64,000 bases of DNA, from contig LR990041.1 of the NCBI GenBank assembly GCA_905147135.1, positions 14,941,907 to 15,005,906 of the forward strand, in the 5' to 3' direction. This document shows, piece after piece, positions 1 to 10,808 of the stretch. The stretch comes from Blastobasis lacticolella (Eukaryota > Arthropoda > Insecta > Lepidoptera > Blastobasidae). Numbering within the stretch: position 1 is the stretch's first letter; every line of letters starts with the position of its first letter. The notes beneath the pieces were generated by a model. The model searched no databases, had not been told where the DNA came from, and saw only the letters and a list, made by a program, of their open reading frames with translations. A program made the translations under genes and the position numbers.

Positions 1-346
1 AATTTAGATGGCCCATGGACATTATTTTCCATGTTTGCGTAAATATATCTCTTGTTAGGTTACACACGCGGCTTCTTACGGGAAAAGAATTTTTTAGTAA
101 CTTTAAACGTTATTCGACTCACAATTTTTAGTCCACACACCTGATACATGTTCAGTTCCTTAGGTACTGTAAATTAAACGTGGTTCTTCAAAGATTGAGT
201 GTTTATTTATTTGCTTTACAATGCCGACATCGTTACATGGCCGCTGGATCGAGAGAAAGAGACTTTGCATTGATGGTGGCGCTAACTGGCGTTCAACCAA
301 GGAACTATCGTGCCACAGACTATGTGAACGACATGGAATGCAACAG
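1..346. other. Unassigned sequence left of RTE fragment
   Basis: No gene or repeat is recognised here. Short open frames exist but show no domain. Similarity to the RTE element at 54.9-58.1 kb only begins near base 347. Confidence 0.5.
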
Positions 347-942
347 GTCATACCCGGAGAGAGTCTCACTGCCCAACACCGGGTCCTTGTGATGGAGCTG
401 CGCGTTAAGCCCCGAGGCAAATACCGGGAGCAGTGCCGACGCCGAACTCGGTGGTAGCTGCTTGAAGGTACCAAGTCCCACGAATTCGCCGCTGCTGTCA
501 GCGATCTTAGTATTGCGACAGAAGGTTAACCCGTCCAACAACTCTGGGACAGAACTCAGGCAGCTATCGCACGGGCAGCGCGGTTGGTGCTGGGGGTGTC
601 TAGGGGTGGTCGCAGGCTTGACAAGGAGACCTGGTGGTGGACGACACAGTCCAGAGGGAGACCAGGCTGAAAAAAGCCCTCTTTAAAAAGTGGCAAGCGT
701 CCAGATCCCCTGAAGACCACGCTGCATACAGGGATGCCAAACGTGCCAGCAAACGAGCGGTAGCCAGAGCCAGACGAGACCACTTACGTCCTTTGTACGA
801 TAAGTTGGAATCGTCTGAGGGGCAGAAACTTATTTACAACTTGGCACGATCGAGGGTTAAAGCGGCACAGGACATTTCCACGTGCCACTGTGTAAATGAT
901 TCTAGCGGTAACCTGTTATGCGATGACCGCGCGGTAAAAGAG
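347..942 (+). pseudogene. RTE-type LINE fragment, endonuclease-RT linker
   Basis: This is a fragment of the polyprotein of an RTE-clade non-LTR retrotransposon. It is closely related to the minus-strand element at 54905-58140, whose bases around 56750-57320 are its reverse-complement counterpart. The longest open part (634-951) holds the conserved block running from DTVQRETRLKKALFKKWQ to CDDRAVKE. Just upstream, in other frames, are the decayed GVSRGGRRLDKETWWW motif (about 590-640) and the RVKPRG segment near 395. In the RTE family this block lies between the AP-like endonuclease and the reverse transcriptase. Neither catalytic domain is present. In-frame stops occur near 456 and 527. The right end breaks abruptly at about 942 against MITE-flanking sequence. 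It is a dead, 5'- and 3'-truncated copy. Confidence 0.85.
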
Positions 943-974
943 ATTGCATAATTATATGCAGTTAAATACACTAC

Positions 975-1496
975 TTTATCTACACTCATATTTTTATGTT
1001 AAAATATCGTACCTATAATTTTCTCAACTTTGCTGGAAGTAAGCTGCGAGTAAGTTTGTTGTACCTACGCGTCGAGCATATTAAGTGGCGGGAAATTCAC
1101 TTCACTACTTTCACATTTATCTATTTATTTGCTTCAAATGAGAAAAAACATTCACAAACACAAATTACAACAATTAGATTACAAATTACAAATTAAAAAA
1201 TATTCTGTTTAGCGGGAAAATAATTACACACAAATTTAAATAGGAAAATTTGAATTTGTCAAAGACATTTAGGTATTCAGCCTACATTTCGCTGCCCGAC
1301 AAAAATTTAAAAAATAAAAGTATTGCATAATGATTAAAAAGTTATTTTACGTTACAGCTGTAATGAAATTAGTATGGGAAATGCTGCTCCGAAAAGTAAT
1401 TTTTAAAAATTTTATAGTCTAGCGTGAAAAAAGTGTATCCTTAAACAACTGTTTTCGAATATGAAATTGGAACATTACGCTATGAGTGTAGATAAA
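975..1496. mobile_element. MITE family A, copy 1
   Basis: A non-autonomous element of about 520 bp. It is bounded by the inverted ends tttatctacactcata (975-990) and tatgagtgtagataaa (1481-1496). The interior is AT-rich and non-coding, with recognisable blocks (attcagcctacatttcgc, gttattttacgttacagctg) that recur in copy 2 and in copy 3 at 43.5 kb. The flanking taattatatgcagt is also shared with copy 2, so the true edge may lie about 25 bp further left. The superfamily is not determined. Confidence 0.75.
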
Positions 1497-1616
1497 TAAT
1501 ATTATCCATCTCTACATTTAATAATAAATTATTACATAATTAACATTACCAAAATTTTGACAATAATTTGTAACATGTCTATAATAGTATTTTATGCAAC
1601 TGTCATATAAAAAGAG

Positions 1617-1696
1617 GGTATTAAAACATGAGTGTCTGTTTATCATACGAGGCGTAGCCAAGACTGATAATAGTTTGACACGAGTGTTTTAATACC
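1617..1696. repeat. Imperfect hairpin between MITE copies
   Basis: The ends ggtattaaaaca (1617-1628) and tgttttaatacc (1685-1696) are inverted, and the near-matching agtgtc/gacac pair extends the stem. It looks like one terminus of another small element or a foldback. No coding content. Confidence 0.6.
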
Positions 1697-1722
1697 TAAT
1701 TATATGCAGTTGTATACACTAC

Positions 1723-2263
1723 TTTATCTACACTCATATTTTTATGTTAAAACTTTGTAGGTACCTATAATGTTCTCAACTTTGCTGGAAGTAAGCTGCG
1801 TATCAGTTCTGTTGTATCTACGCGTCGAGGATATCAAGCGGCGGGAAATTCACTTCACTATTTTCACATTTATCTTTTTATTTGCTTCAAACAAGAAAAA
1901 ACATTCACAAACACAAATTACAACAATTATAAAAAAGATTCTGTTTAGCGGGAAAATAATTACACATAAATATGAACAGGAAAATTTGAATTTTATATTT
2001 GAATTTTTAATTTGTTAATAGGTAGGTATTCAGCCTACATTTCGCCGTGTCTCGGCGCCCGACAAAAATTTAAAAAATAAAAGTGTTGCATAATTATTAA
2101 AAAGTTATTTTACGTTACAGCTGTAATGAAATTAGTATAGGAAATGCTGTATCGAAAAGTAATTTTTTAAAATTTTATAGACTAGCGTGAAAAAAGTGTA
2201 CCTATCCTTAAACAACTGTTTTCGAATATGAAATTGGAACATTACGCTATGAGTGTAGATAAA
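1723..2263. mobile_element. MITE family A, copy 2
   Basis: A second copy of the MITE, in the same orientation as copy 1. Its inverted ends are tttatctacactcata (1723-1738) and tatgagtgtagataaa (2248-2263). It is slightly longer than copy 1 because of small insertions such as cgtgtctcgg at about 2045. Its right end abuts the 3' end of the Copia relic. Confidence 0.75.
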
Positions 2264-2267
2264 ACTT

Positions 2268-3950
2268 ATTATTACACAGTGATAATTCATGTAAGTATTT
2301 TATACATCTTACATGCTTAACTCTGCCTAAAGGCTTAGTGAGTATGTCAGCTATCATATATTCAGTTGACAAGCACTGAACTTTTGCAAAACCGTTACTT
2401 ACCAAATCTTTAATATAATGGTACCGCAAGTTTAAGTGTTTAGTGCGTTTGTGACAATATTCCTTACACTCCAACAATTTATGCGCGCTTTGGTTGTCAT
2501 TATATATTATTACATCAACATTTTTACAAGTTAATTACAAAAACAAATTTTATTTAAAAGATAAGTCTTTACAAACATCTCCTATAGCCTAATACTCTGC
2601 TTCCGTACATGAAAGCGCTACACATCTTTGTTTACGAGACTCCCAATGTATAGTATTCGTTCCCAGTTTAGTTACAAAGCCAGTGTATGACTTCCGGTCA
2701 ATGACATCATTGCCCCAATCCGCATCACAATAAGCGGACAAAGTTAAACTATTGTTCTTATAAAAACATAAGAAATAATTTAATGTCCCCGCCAAATATC
2801 TTTGGCGGCTTACCAGTGATCTTTACCATAGCCATGATTAAACTGACTTAACTGGCTACACACAAAAGCTATGTCATGCCTGGTACATGATAAATACATT
2901 AAGCTACCCAGTAAAATTGATAAATATCATCATCCAAACAAGATTCTGATTTTTTTTGTTTACAATTTAACATCATAGGTGTGTTTACACTTTTGCAATC
3001 TGACATACCAAAGCGCTTTAATAATCTTTTTACATATTTAGTTTGATCTAGTTTCATTAAACCCTTAGCTGTATCACGCGTAACATTCATACCAAGACAG
3101 TTTGTTAAATTGCCCAGGTTTTATACATTGAAATCCTTTTTCAGCACACTGATCAGTTTTTAAATACGGCGAGAATTTGTCGCTATAATCCTCTCCTTTC
3201 CGCTATGAAAAACCACGGGCGAAGACGAGCCTTATACCTATCCTTCCCCGAAGATTGATCCTTAATCTTGTATACCCATTTACATTTTACCATGTTTGCA
3301 TCCTTGGGACGGTCTATCAACTGCCAAACCTTATTGTTAATAAGAGCGTCGTACTCTCTCCTCATAGCTGTATGCCATTTCTCTCTACTCTGTGATGCCA
3401 TAGACTCATGATAAGAACGAGGTTCAAACCCTCCATGTACGAGAAGAGATAAATCAACGTCGTAATCACAACACCTCGTGGGCATGTTGCTCCTTGTGCT
3501 CCTGATAGGACGCGATGGCGACTCAATGTCGAAAGATACCTCGACATCAGCATCACTATCGCTGCATGATTGAAACTGGTAGTCAGCAGGGCTGCTAGCC
3601 TGCGAGTCCAACACCAAGCTTTCACGGGTGTCATCCCGTGAAGTTTCATTTTCATGGATTCCACCCGATCACTGGGGGCCTCAGTACCAGGACAGGTGTC
3701 CTGCTCTGGATCAAGATCAATACTTGGTATATTACAGATAATATTACCACAGTCACTTGGCCCTGAAATAGAATTACTTTGGCTTTGGTCAGAAATTATA
3801 ACATAGTCATCATTATCAATAAAATTATGATTACAGTATTCATTTAAACGAAATCTTTGATTTAATTTAACATTATTATCATTCTGTAAAATGCCTGAAT
3901 TTGATTTAATTAATTTATCTTCACATAGCCGAGGTGAGCTTTCCAAGTCG
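2268..3950 (-). pseudogene. Copia-type LTR retrotransposon pol remnant
   Basis: This is the C-terminal half of a Ty1/Copia polyprotein, read right to left. It contains the integrase-RT linker (about 3940-3620), the start of the RVT_2-type reverse transcriptase (WHTAMRREYDALINNKVW to YKARL, about 3395-3230), the RT C-terminal piece LGMNVTRDTAKGLMKLDQ (about 3095-3030), then the RNase H region with AYCDADWGND (about 2745-2710) and the end motif ADILTKPLG (about 2355-2325). Between about 3120 and 3220 the sequence jumps from the RT N-terminus to its C-terminus, so the catalytic YVDD segment is deleted. Frameshifts and stops split the rest into at least four frames. No LTRs are visible. Dead element. 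Confidence 0.88.
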
Positions 3951-4135
3951 AAACTTAAAATCTTTGCCTAATTTTAATGTTTCAAATAAAAAATAAGGTC
4001 TTTTTTACCAGAAATAAAAAAGTATCAGCGGATAAAGTTGCCCGCGAAAAACAGTTGAATCAGTTACCCTTGACGCGCTTTAAAAAGGCCGACATTAAGG
4101 TTCTACTATATAACGTGTTTATCTTGTTTAACAGT
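3951..4135. other. Unassigned AT-rich spacer
   Basis: It lies between the Copia remnant and the Jockey insertion. No gene or repeat is recognised. The pre-insertion target resumes at 10534. Confidence 0.5.
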
Positions 4136-4147
4136 AAGTATTAAGCT
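4136..4147. repeat. Left target-site duplication of Jockey element
   Basis: AAGTATTAAGCT is repeated exactly at 10522-10533. The two copies bracket the LINE and fix its ends. Confidence 0.85.
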
Positions 4148-4159
4148 AAAGCAAAAAGC

Positions 4160-4201
4160 AAAACTACCCTACCCTCGTCCAAAACTACCCTACCCTCGTC
4201 C
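4160..4201 (+). repeat. Two 21-bp tandem units in Jockey 5' UTR
   Basis: The unit aaaactaccctaccctcgtc(c) occurs at 4160-4180 and 4181-4201. Tandem 5'-UTR units are common in LINEs and often belong to the internal promoter. That role is inference here. Confidence 0.6.
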
Positions 4202-4981
4202 AAAATTTTCCCGTCCGAGATCGTTCCATCGCCTGACAACATACTACGAGTCCTGACCTGCCTCACCGAGCCAACCTTCCATCCCCGAGCTCAACCCTCC
4301 ATCCCCGAGCTCCACTACCGGCATTGCACCTCGCCGGTAGACACTTTCCCTGCAGATCTAGGAGTCTAGGAGTTCTCAGGTAGATATTTTACACACCACC
4401 GCCCGGCACACAACACCTCGCCGGCAAAACCCTACCGCGTCGCTAACATCCGCGTCGCGCGCCACCAAAGAACGCAGTCGGCAGAACACCAGCCGACACC
4501 AAGCTGCTCCGCCGCGCCGCCTTCACCAGCGTCGTGCCCCAGCATCACCGCGCCGCAAGAACACCCGCGCCGCGATTAAAACCACGTCGCGAGATACGAA
4601 CCCGCCACTGCGTCGCACATCTCGCACACCGCGCCAAACAACAACAGCGCCGCGCATAACTATTGCGTACGCTTGCACCCGGATACGGGCGCGGACGTCT
4701 GCTCGCGGGCGTCGAGCTGGGCACCCCTCAAAGGGCTCCACCCGGCCTGATTGCACGCGCCGAGGGCGTTCGTGCCGTTTGCGAGTGTAAACGTGCGCCA
4801 TAAAACCCATAAAACCCACGGGTATCGGGAAACCCCCGCAAAATAATATTTTGTCTAAAGCATATAATCTCCATCTCGCTCGCACCCGTGATACGACTGC
4901 AGTGTATCGCTCGCACATACACACTGCATCGCTCGCACAGCAGAGCGACCACAAGATCGCGGGTGATCATTACCACCTACA

Positions 4982-7542
4982 ATGGAGAAAGACGAAGTAT
5001 TTTCCACGCCGCCGTCTGCCCCCCTGACCCCCGGGGAGATGGACTACCCGCCACTGCTACCACCAACAGCACCTGCCGCTGTAAAACGCGGCAAACAACC
5101 GCAAAGAAAAGGCCGTAATGTCACAGCCCGTGACATTACGAACTCGGAAGCGCCGCTACGCAACCTAGGGTCCATGGAGAACATTAAAAGCGCCCTCCGC
5201 GTCGAAACCTCCGCCAAGGTCACCCGTTCGACCTCCGAGCCTGACGTAACGGCTGCCCCGGTCACAACGGCTACCAATTCGGCCGCTACGCCTGCGTCGC
5301 AAATCGCCCGATCCTCCCGAAAGGCCCCGGAGAAGGGGAAACCTACTGCGAACCAGGACGGCGCCACTGCCCCCAACAGCGTGCAGGGCACGCAGGAAAC
5401 TCGCGCGATTCCGGGACGAGGAGCGATCCCGAAGCCCCGAATCGCTATTTTAAAAAACTCGGGAATACCCGCACGAACAGCCCGCACGGGAAAAGAAAGT
5501 GCAACACCGGCGCCACCTCCGAGGACATCATTGTTGACCAAGGCCAACGTTAAAGCGTTGGAGAGGTCAACGATAGCACGACAACCACTGCTGCCCACCA
5601 CACACGATCCCGCCCCCACGGAGCAAGAAGACACAATAATCGACCTCCTACAGGACGTAGAGCCTACGCCTACGCAGATACGAAGACGCCCGGACTCGGA
5701 CGTGAGCCTAGAGGAAGAAAATAAAAGGCCACGTACTACCTCCCCGACTACCGTTACCACTACCACCACGGCGACGAATTCACAACCCCACCGCACAACC
5801 ACATGGGTCGCATCGCCACCGCAACAGTACCGGCCCATAGGCGTGCCGCTCCCCGAGTCGCTGTCGACGGCGCCATGCCCCGCGGCCACAACATCCGGCC
5901 AAATGGAGGATGGCGGGCACAACAGTATTGTGTTCGCGCCCACCTTAGACTCCACGAGGTATGTGGCCATAGACACACCGAAAAAGCCCGCACGGGGTGC
6001 CACGACACCACCACTGCCGCCCGCACAACCCTTAATTTCCTCGCCTCAACCCCGACCGCGCACCTACGCGGAACAGGCCGCGGCAACGCCACCACCAACC
6101 TCAAACAGCCGCCAACCCCCGCCCACACAGGCACAGATAGCGGATGCTCCCCGACAGCCCAGAAGCTCTTACCCACCTATAGTGGTGGAGCGCCTACCCG
6201 GGTGGACCAAACACCTAGCCCACCTCAAAAACCTCCTGGGATACACACCCAACGCAAGGGCCTACAAAACGGGGGTCCGTTTCCTGCCGCAAAGTGCGGA
6301 CGAATTCCGCGTGGTGCAGAGGCACCTCGTGGAGGCCCGCATAAAGAACCCAGCGGTACAATTCGTGTGCTACACGCCCACAAACGAGCTGCCTATGAAA
6401 GTCGGCATCGGAGGACTGCCGCCGGACACCCCGATCGCCGAACTAACAGAAGCCCTGACCACCTTGGGCTTCAACTGCACCCACGCACGACACATCCCGG
6501 CGAAGAGGGATAGGCCGGGGTGCCTATTCTTCGCGCAAATAGACCATCAGCCTCAAGCGAAGCTCGCCGAACTATACGCGACGAGGGAGCTGCTATGCAT
6601 GCCAGGCGTCACCATAGAGGCCTGGAAAGGCCGCAGCGGTCCGCCGCAGTGCCATAGATGCCAGGCATTTGGGCACTCGTCGGCCAACTGCTACCGGGTG
6701 GCAAGATGCGTGAAGTGCGGCCAAGAGCACGCCGCAGCCGACTGCCCGCGCCCGAGAGACCAGCCGCCCACATGCGCCAACTGTGGAACCGATGCCCCGA
6801 TTTCCGGCGAGAGGCGAGAAAACGGGGTTTACAAATTCCCCCGCCACTACCCACTAAACCAGTGCAACCGCAGCCCCAGCCCCTGTCACAACAGGTCAAT
6901 CAGGAAGGGAGACCCGCCAGACCCCCCACACAGACGCCAACACCAGCCGACTGCGCAGGGATGACCACACTGCGACCACCCGCAAATCCCGCGTCCACGA
7001 GAAACGGGGAACCCCCGGCGCAACGCCGTAGCCGTAGGCGCGAAAACCGCAGAGCCGGGGAAATACCATCTGCAGTGCAAATCCCCATCGCAACAGCGAC
7101 TCAGCAAGCGTCCGAACCACCGAGGCATCCACAACAACTGCCGCCACCAACACCCACGGGGAAAATTACGCCAAAGGTAGCAGACAACATCCCAAAATTG
7201 ACATCTGCAGCGCTGTCGAAAACTGCAACATTGTCGGGGTCTGCAACCACGGAGGTTAAAAACACCACAGCGGCAGATGTACAGCTGCCGACTACCCCCC
7301 GAGAGGCAAACCCCGCCCCCACTGCAGCCCCCGCGCGTCCCAGGAGAGGAGAGTCCACGACAGGGACCCGACCGAGCTACGACGCCGCGGAACTGATCCT
7401 GATCTTCGCCGACATCCTGCGCGGGCTACACGCTGCGCTGGTGGGCGGCGGGGATGTGCGACAGATCGTGCTGGAAGGCCTGCGCTCCCTCCTCCCTGAT
7501 ATAGCAGACACAACGCACTCCCAATGGCGACACTGCAAATAA
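4982..7542 (+). pseudogene. Jockey ORF1 (gag-like RNA-binding protein), one frame break
   Basis: ORF1 of the LINE, expected to bind element RNA in a ribonucleoprotein particle. ATG at 4982 opens 660 codons to 6964. The first 400 residues are Pro/Thr/Ala-rich and low-complexity. Residues of about 405-540 form the conserved gag core (YKTGVRFLPQSADEFRVV, then MKVGIGGLPPDTPIAEL). Three CCHC-type knuckles follow at about 555-605: CHRCQAFGHSSANC, CVKCGQEHAAADC, and the start of a third at CANCG. Within that third knuckle the reading frame appears lost (about 6780-6800). The neighbouring frame stays open from there to a stop at 7540-7542 and continues with NRCPDFRREARK and a long Pro-rich tail. I infer that the ancestral ORF1 ran to 7542 and overlapped the ORF2 start at 7524. 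The alternative is a short ORF1 ending at 6964. Confidence 0.8.
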
Positions 7543-10334
7543 TATATTGGAACCCCGGAGGTATCTCCGGCAGCGCTACGCAAGACCTCCGCACACTCGC
7601 CCAGTCGCAGGACGCCCACGTTATCCTCCTGGGCGAGACGAAGCTACGACCTGACCAGCACTTTGGGGTTCCAAATTACCACATTTACAGGCGCGACGAG
7701 GTGTCGCCACAGGGAGTGGCATACAGAGGCACCGCCGCGCTGGTGAGGAGGGACGTCGTGCATGAGGAGCTGGACTCAACACCATACAGCACAACGAGAA
7801 CTGTGGGCGTGCGTGTCAAGGTGGCGGACAAGCACGTAAGGCTTTACGCCGCCTACAGACCTCCTGGCAGCCAAACCCCCCTAGACCCAGTCGACTTCCA
7901 TACCGTGCTCGACAGCAGCGAGCCTACACTGGTGGCAGGAGACCTGAACGCCAAGCACCCTGCTTGGCACTCCAGGATCGCCAACGCCGCTGGAAGGACG
8001 CTGTACGCAGACGCTGAAGAGCACGGGTACGAGGTGGTCGGCCCAACCTCACCGACGCACGTACCGACCAGCGCAAATCACCGAGCGGATGTGTTGGACA
8101 TAGTCGTCCACAAAGGACTGCCCAACCCAGTGCATGTGGAGGTGCTGTACGACATCCACTCTCAGCACCTCCCGATCCTCGTCACCCTGGGGCACAACGC
8201 CGTGTGCACCGCACCAAGACCGAAGCGGCCGAGGATCAACTGGGCGCTCTTCACGAGAAGCCTGGAGGACTATGTCCAGGAGGGACACCTCTCCACGCCT
8301 GAGGAAATCGAGGCGGCCGCCGACCGCATTACAGAAGCCATCCAAGAGGCAATGAAGCGGGCCGCAAAACCCGCCACCACCTCCCACGATAACCACCGTC
8401 GCGAAGAGCTCCCGCCAGAACTGCAGACTCTTCTGCGGGAGAAAAGGCGACTGAACAAGCTGTGGGCCCACACTCGCTGCCCACGTGGGAAGAGGAAGCT
8501 AAACATGGTCTCCGAGCAGCTTTCGGCTGCTGTGAGTGAATTCCGCGGCGCCACATGGGAGAAACTCATCGACCATGTCGGCGAGCGCGAGACCAGCCTA
8601 CACCACCTGAACCGGAAGCTGCTTAACACCAAGGAGCCCATGTGCCCCCTGCTCGACGGAACGGGCGGTTACTGCTGGAGAGCGGGAGAAAGGGCGGAGA
8701 TACTGGTCGACCACCTACATCACCAGTTCACGCCCAACGACGCTGCCCCCGCCCAAGCCGAACACCACGCTGCAGTCGAGGCCTCAGTGGACGCCTTCCT
8801 GGAGACCCAGCACCCGCCGCCTCCCGGAGACGCCTTCATGTCACCGAAGGAGGCGGAAAGAGCCGTCCACCGTCTGCCCAAGCGGAAGTCACCGGGGCCA
8901 GACGGCATAACAACCGAGGCGCTGAAGAGGCTCCCCCGCAAGTGCATGGTGGCACTGTCGCGCCTGTTTAATGGGTGCCTACGCACGGGATGCTTCCCGA
9001 CGTCGTGGAAGATGGGGAAAGTGATAGTCCTCCCGAAGCAGGGGAAGGACCGCCGCCAACCGTCGTCCTACCGTCCGATCACCCTGCTCCCCCACATCGC
9101 CAAGCTGTTTGAGCGCCTTCTGCTGCGGAGACAGCACCCGCACATCCAGCTGCGTGAGGAGCAGTTCGGTTTCCGCAGCGAACACAGCACCACGCTCCAG
9201 CTCACCCGTGTCCTGCACCACCTGGCATTCGAGCGAAACCGAGACCGCTACACCGTCAGAGTCTTTCTCGACATCGAGAAGGCTTTCGACCGAGTGTGGC
9301 ACGCGGGGCTCATGTCGAAGCTGCGCGACAACACCACCACACCACCGGCGCTGCTCAAGGTGATCGCCTCCTTCCTGACGGGGCGACGGTTCTATGTCGC
9401 AGTGGAGGACAAGGAGTCCTCGTGCCGCCCCATTCTCGCCGGAGTGCCCCAGGGGAGCTGGCTCTCCCCACTTCTCTACGCGCTCTATATGAACGACATC
9501 CCCACCCTCGCCGCCAGACTCGAAGAATGGGAAGACGACGCATTCCTGGCCCTGTATGCGGACGATAGCGCCTTCTTCGTGTCGTCACGCCGTGCCGACA
9601 TCGCTGCGGCCAAGATGCAGCGATTGCTGGACCTGCTGCCGGACTGGCTGGATAGGTGGAGGATGTCGGTCAACGTGGGCAAGACAGCGGCCTTCGTCAC
9701 CGGCAGCCAGCGCAACCTGCCGCCACCTCTGCGCCTCCGAGGACAGGCCGTGAGCTGGGAGCCCACGGTGCGCTACCTGGGCTGCACCATCGACCGCGCG
9801 CTGCGCATGGCGCCGCAGGTGGAGCACTCCGTCCGCCAGGCGCGAGCCGCGCGGGCGCTGCTGCGCCCGATACTGCAGTCCCGCCTGCCGCTCCGCACGA
9901 AGAGGCAGATCTACAGCGCCTACATCCGCCCACGCCTGCTCTACGCCGCCCCCACCTGGTACCCGCTCTGCGCCGCCACCCACCGTCGGGAACTGCAAGC
10001 CCAGCAGAACATCTCGCTGCGTGTCATCGTCGGAGCGGGCCGCTACGTCCGCAACGACGTGATTGCGCACGACCTGCGCATGCCTTCGGTGGAAGAGTTC
10101 GTCCGGGGTCTGGCGCGTCGCATGTTCGACCGCGTCGACAACGGGCGACACGAACACCTGCGAGGCCTCGCTCCTCTCCACGCCCGCCCCCCCCCCCGAG
10201 GGTCGCCCCTACCACCGGGAGCTGCTGAGAAGCCCACCGGAAGCCCACGCATCGCCCTCCACTGCCTCTTTGACCATCCCGCACGTTACAGATGGACTGA
10301 GCCCCCATCTGTAACGAAAATAAAACACCATTAA
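7524..10334 (+). CDS. Jockey ORF2: AP endonuclease and reverse transcriptase
   Basis: The 936-codon ORF2 nicks target DNA and copies the element RNA. The N-terminal endonuclease (residues 1-225) shows IIYWNPGG, LLGETKL, AGDLNAKH, HRADVLDIVV and the SQHLPI end motif. The reverse transcriptase (about 440-740) shows KRKSPGPDGI, SSYRPITLLP, EEQFGFRSEHST, FLDIEKAFDRVW, GVPQGSWLSPLLY, the catalytic LYADDS (about 9551-9570) and YLGCTIDR. The C-terminal region includes IRPRLLYAAPTWYPL and LRMPSVEEFVRGLARRMFDR. No internal stop is seen. The last part is doubtful: a run of 11 C at 10187-10197 precedes a tail unlike the family. The +1 frame downstream (PPPEGRPYHRELL, ending at 10314) looks like the original C-terminus, so a one-base change in the C run is likely. 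Confidence 0.88.
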   Translation: MATLQIIYWNPGGISGSATQDLRTLAQSQDAHVILLGETKLRPDQHFGVPNYHIYRRDEVSPQGVAYRGTAALVRRDVVHEELDSTPYSTTRTVGVRVKVADKHVRLYAAYRPPGSQTPLDPVDFHTVLDSSEPTLVAGDLNAKHPAWHSRIANAAGRTLYADAEEHGYEVVGPTSPTHVPTSANHRADVLDIVVHKGLPNPVHVEVLYDIHSQHLPILVTLGHNAVCTAPRPKRPRINWALFTRSLEDYVQEGHLSTPEEIEAAADRITEAIQEAMKRAAKPATTSHDNHRREELPPELQTLLREKRRLNKLWAHTRCPRGKRKLNMVSEQLSAAVSEFRGATWEKLIDHVGERETSLHHLNRKLLNTKEPMCPLLDGTGGYCWRAGERAEILVDHLHHQFTPNDAAPAQAEHHAAVEASVDAFLETQHPPPPGDAFMSPKEAERAVHRLPKRKSPGPDGITTEALKRLPRKCMVALSRLFNGCLRTGCFPTSWKMGKVIVLPKQGKDRRQPSSYRPITLLPHIAKLFERLLLRRQHPHIQLREEQFGFRSEHSTTLQLTRVLHHLAFERNRDRYTVRVFLDIEKAFDRVWHAGLMSKLRDNTTTPPALLKVIASFLTGRRFYVAVEDKESSCRPILAGVPQGSWLSPLLYALYMNDIPTLAARLEEWEDDAFLALYADDSAFFVSSRRADIAAAKMQRLLDLLPDWLDRWRMSVNVGKTAAFVTGSQRNLPPPLRLRGQAVSWEPTVRYLGCTIDRALRMAPQVEHSVRQARAARALLRPILQSRLPLRTKRQIYSAYIRPRLLYAAPTWYPLCAATHRRELQAQQNISLRVIVGAGRYVRNDVIAHDLRMPSVEEFVRGLARRMFDRVDNGRHEHLRGLAPLHARPPPRGSPLPPGAAEKPTGSPRIALHCLFDHPARYRWTEPPSVTKIKHH

Positions 10335-10521
10335 GACCATTTGACCGCCTCCTACAATGCGACCTCAGCGCACGATCGCGAACTAGCGAGAGAAAAACCT
10401 TAAAGGCGCAACGCGTCACCACATGACCGGCCAGGACACAGCCTGGCTGAGAAGACGCCCGGGCACGGGGGTAAACCCCATAGGCCCGCACCTGACTCCA
10501 AGGAGCAGAAGACCCGCATGC

Positions 10522-10533
10522 AAGTATTAAGCT
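10522..10533. repeat. Right target-site duplication of Jockey element
   Basis: AAGTATTAAGCT, an exact copy of 4136-4147. Host sequence resumes at 10534. Confidence 0.85.
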
Positions 10534-10615
10534 CCTTCAATAATTTATCAAATTAAGATAAATACTTGTTTACTTTGCAGTTATGTGTTATCTTAAGAGT
10601 TACTATTTATTACAG

Positions 10616-10805
10616 GATTAAAATCAAGAAACCAAAAACTCTAATGACGCTTTCTAGTTATCAGCGACCTAACTGGATTAAACAAGATGATCCATTCTTT
10701 GCTATGTTTCCGGAACAATGTATACATAGAATGATTTGGCTCATAAGGATCCTCCCATCTACACCACCAACAAACTCAGGAGGAAAATATATTTCTATTT
10801 TAGAG
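10616..10805 (+). other. Possible orphan host exon
   Basis: An open stretch of 190 bp with splice-like borders. An acceptor (tactatttattacag, ending 10615) follows a T-rich run. After the mariner element at 10809-11952 and one TA copy are removed, the right border reads gag|gtatgt, a good donor. The frame gives residues such as SSYQRPNWIKQDDPFF and RILPSTPPTNSGGKY. The composition is protein-like and unlike any transposon domain I know. I do not recognise the protein, and no partner exon is visible. An earlier acceptor-like tactttgcag ends at 10580. It could also be a chance open frame. Confidence 0.3.
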
Positions 10806-10808
10806 GTA

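Larger units (their letters stand above)
4148..10521 (+). mobile_element. Full-length Jockey-type LINE with 12-bp TSD
   Basis: A GC-rich non-LTR retrotransposon of about 6.37 kb set in AT-rich DNA. The exact 12-bp TSD (4136-4147 and 10522-10533) marks both ends. It has an 834-bp 5' UTR that starts with a 21-bp unit repeated twice (4160-4201), ORF1 (gag-like, zinc knuckles), ORF2 (endonuclease plus RT) overlapping ORF1 by 19 bp, and a 187-bp 3' UTR. There is no poly(A) tail: the 3' end is cgcatgc directly against the TSD. The conserved ends and near-open frames suggest a fairly young insertion, although both proteins appear to carry one frame lesion. Confidence 0.88.

Noticed and set aside
5044..6003. 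319-codon open frame antisense to Jockey ORF1
   Set aside because: It lies within GC-rich, Pro/Thr-biased coding DNA. Antisense openness follows from composition, and no domain is seen.
9585..10228. Long open frames overlapping Jockey ORF2
   Set aside because: They are Arg/Pro/Ala-rich shadows of the RT frame.
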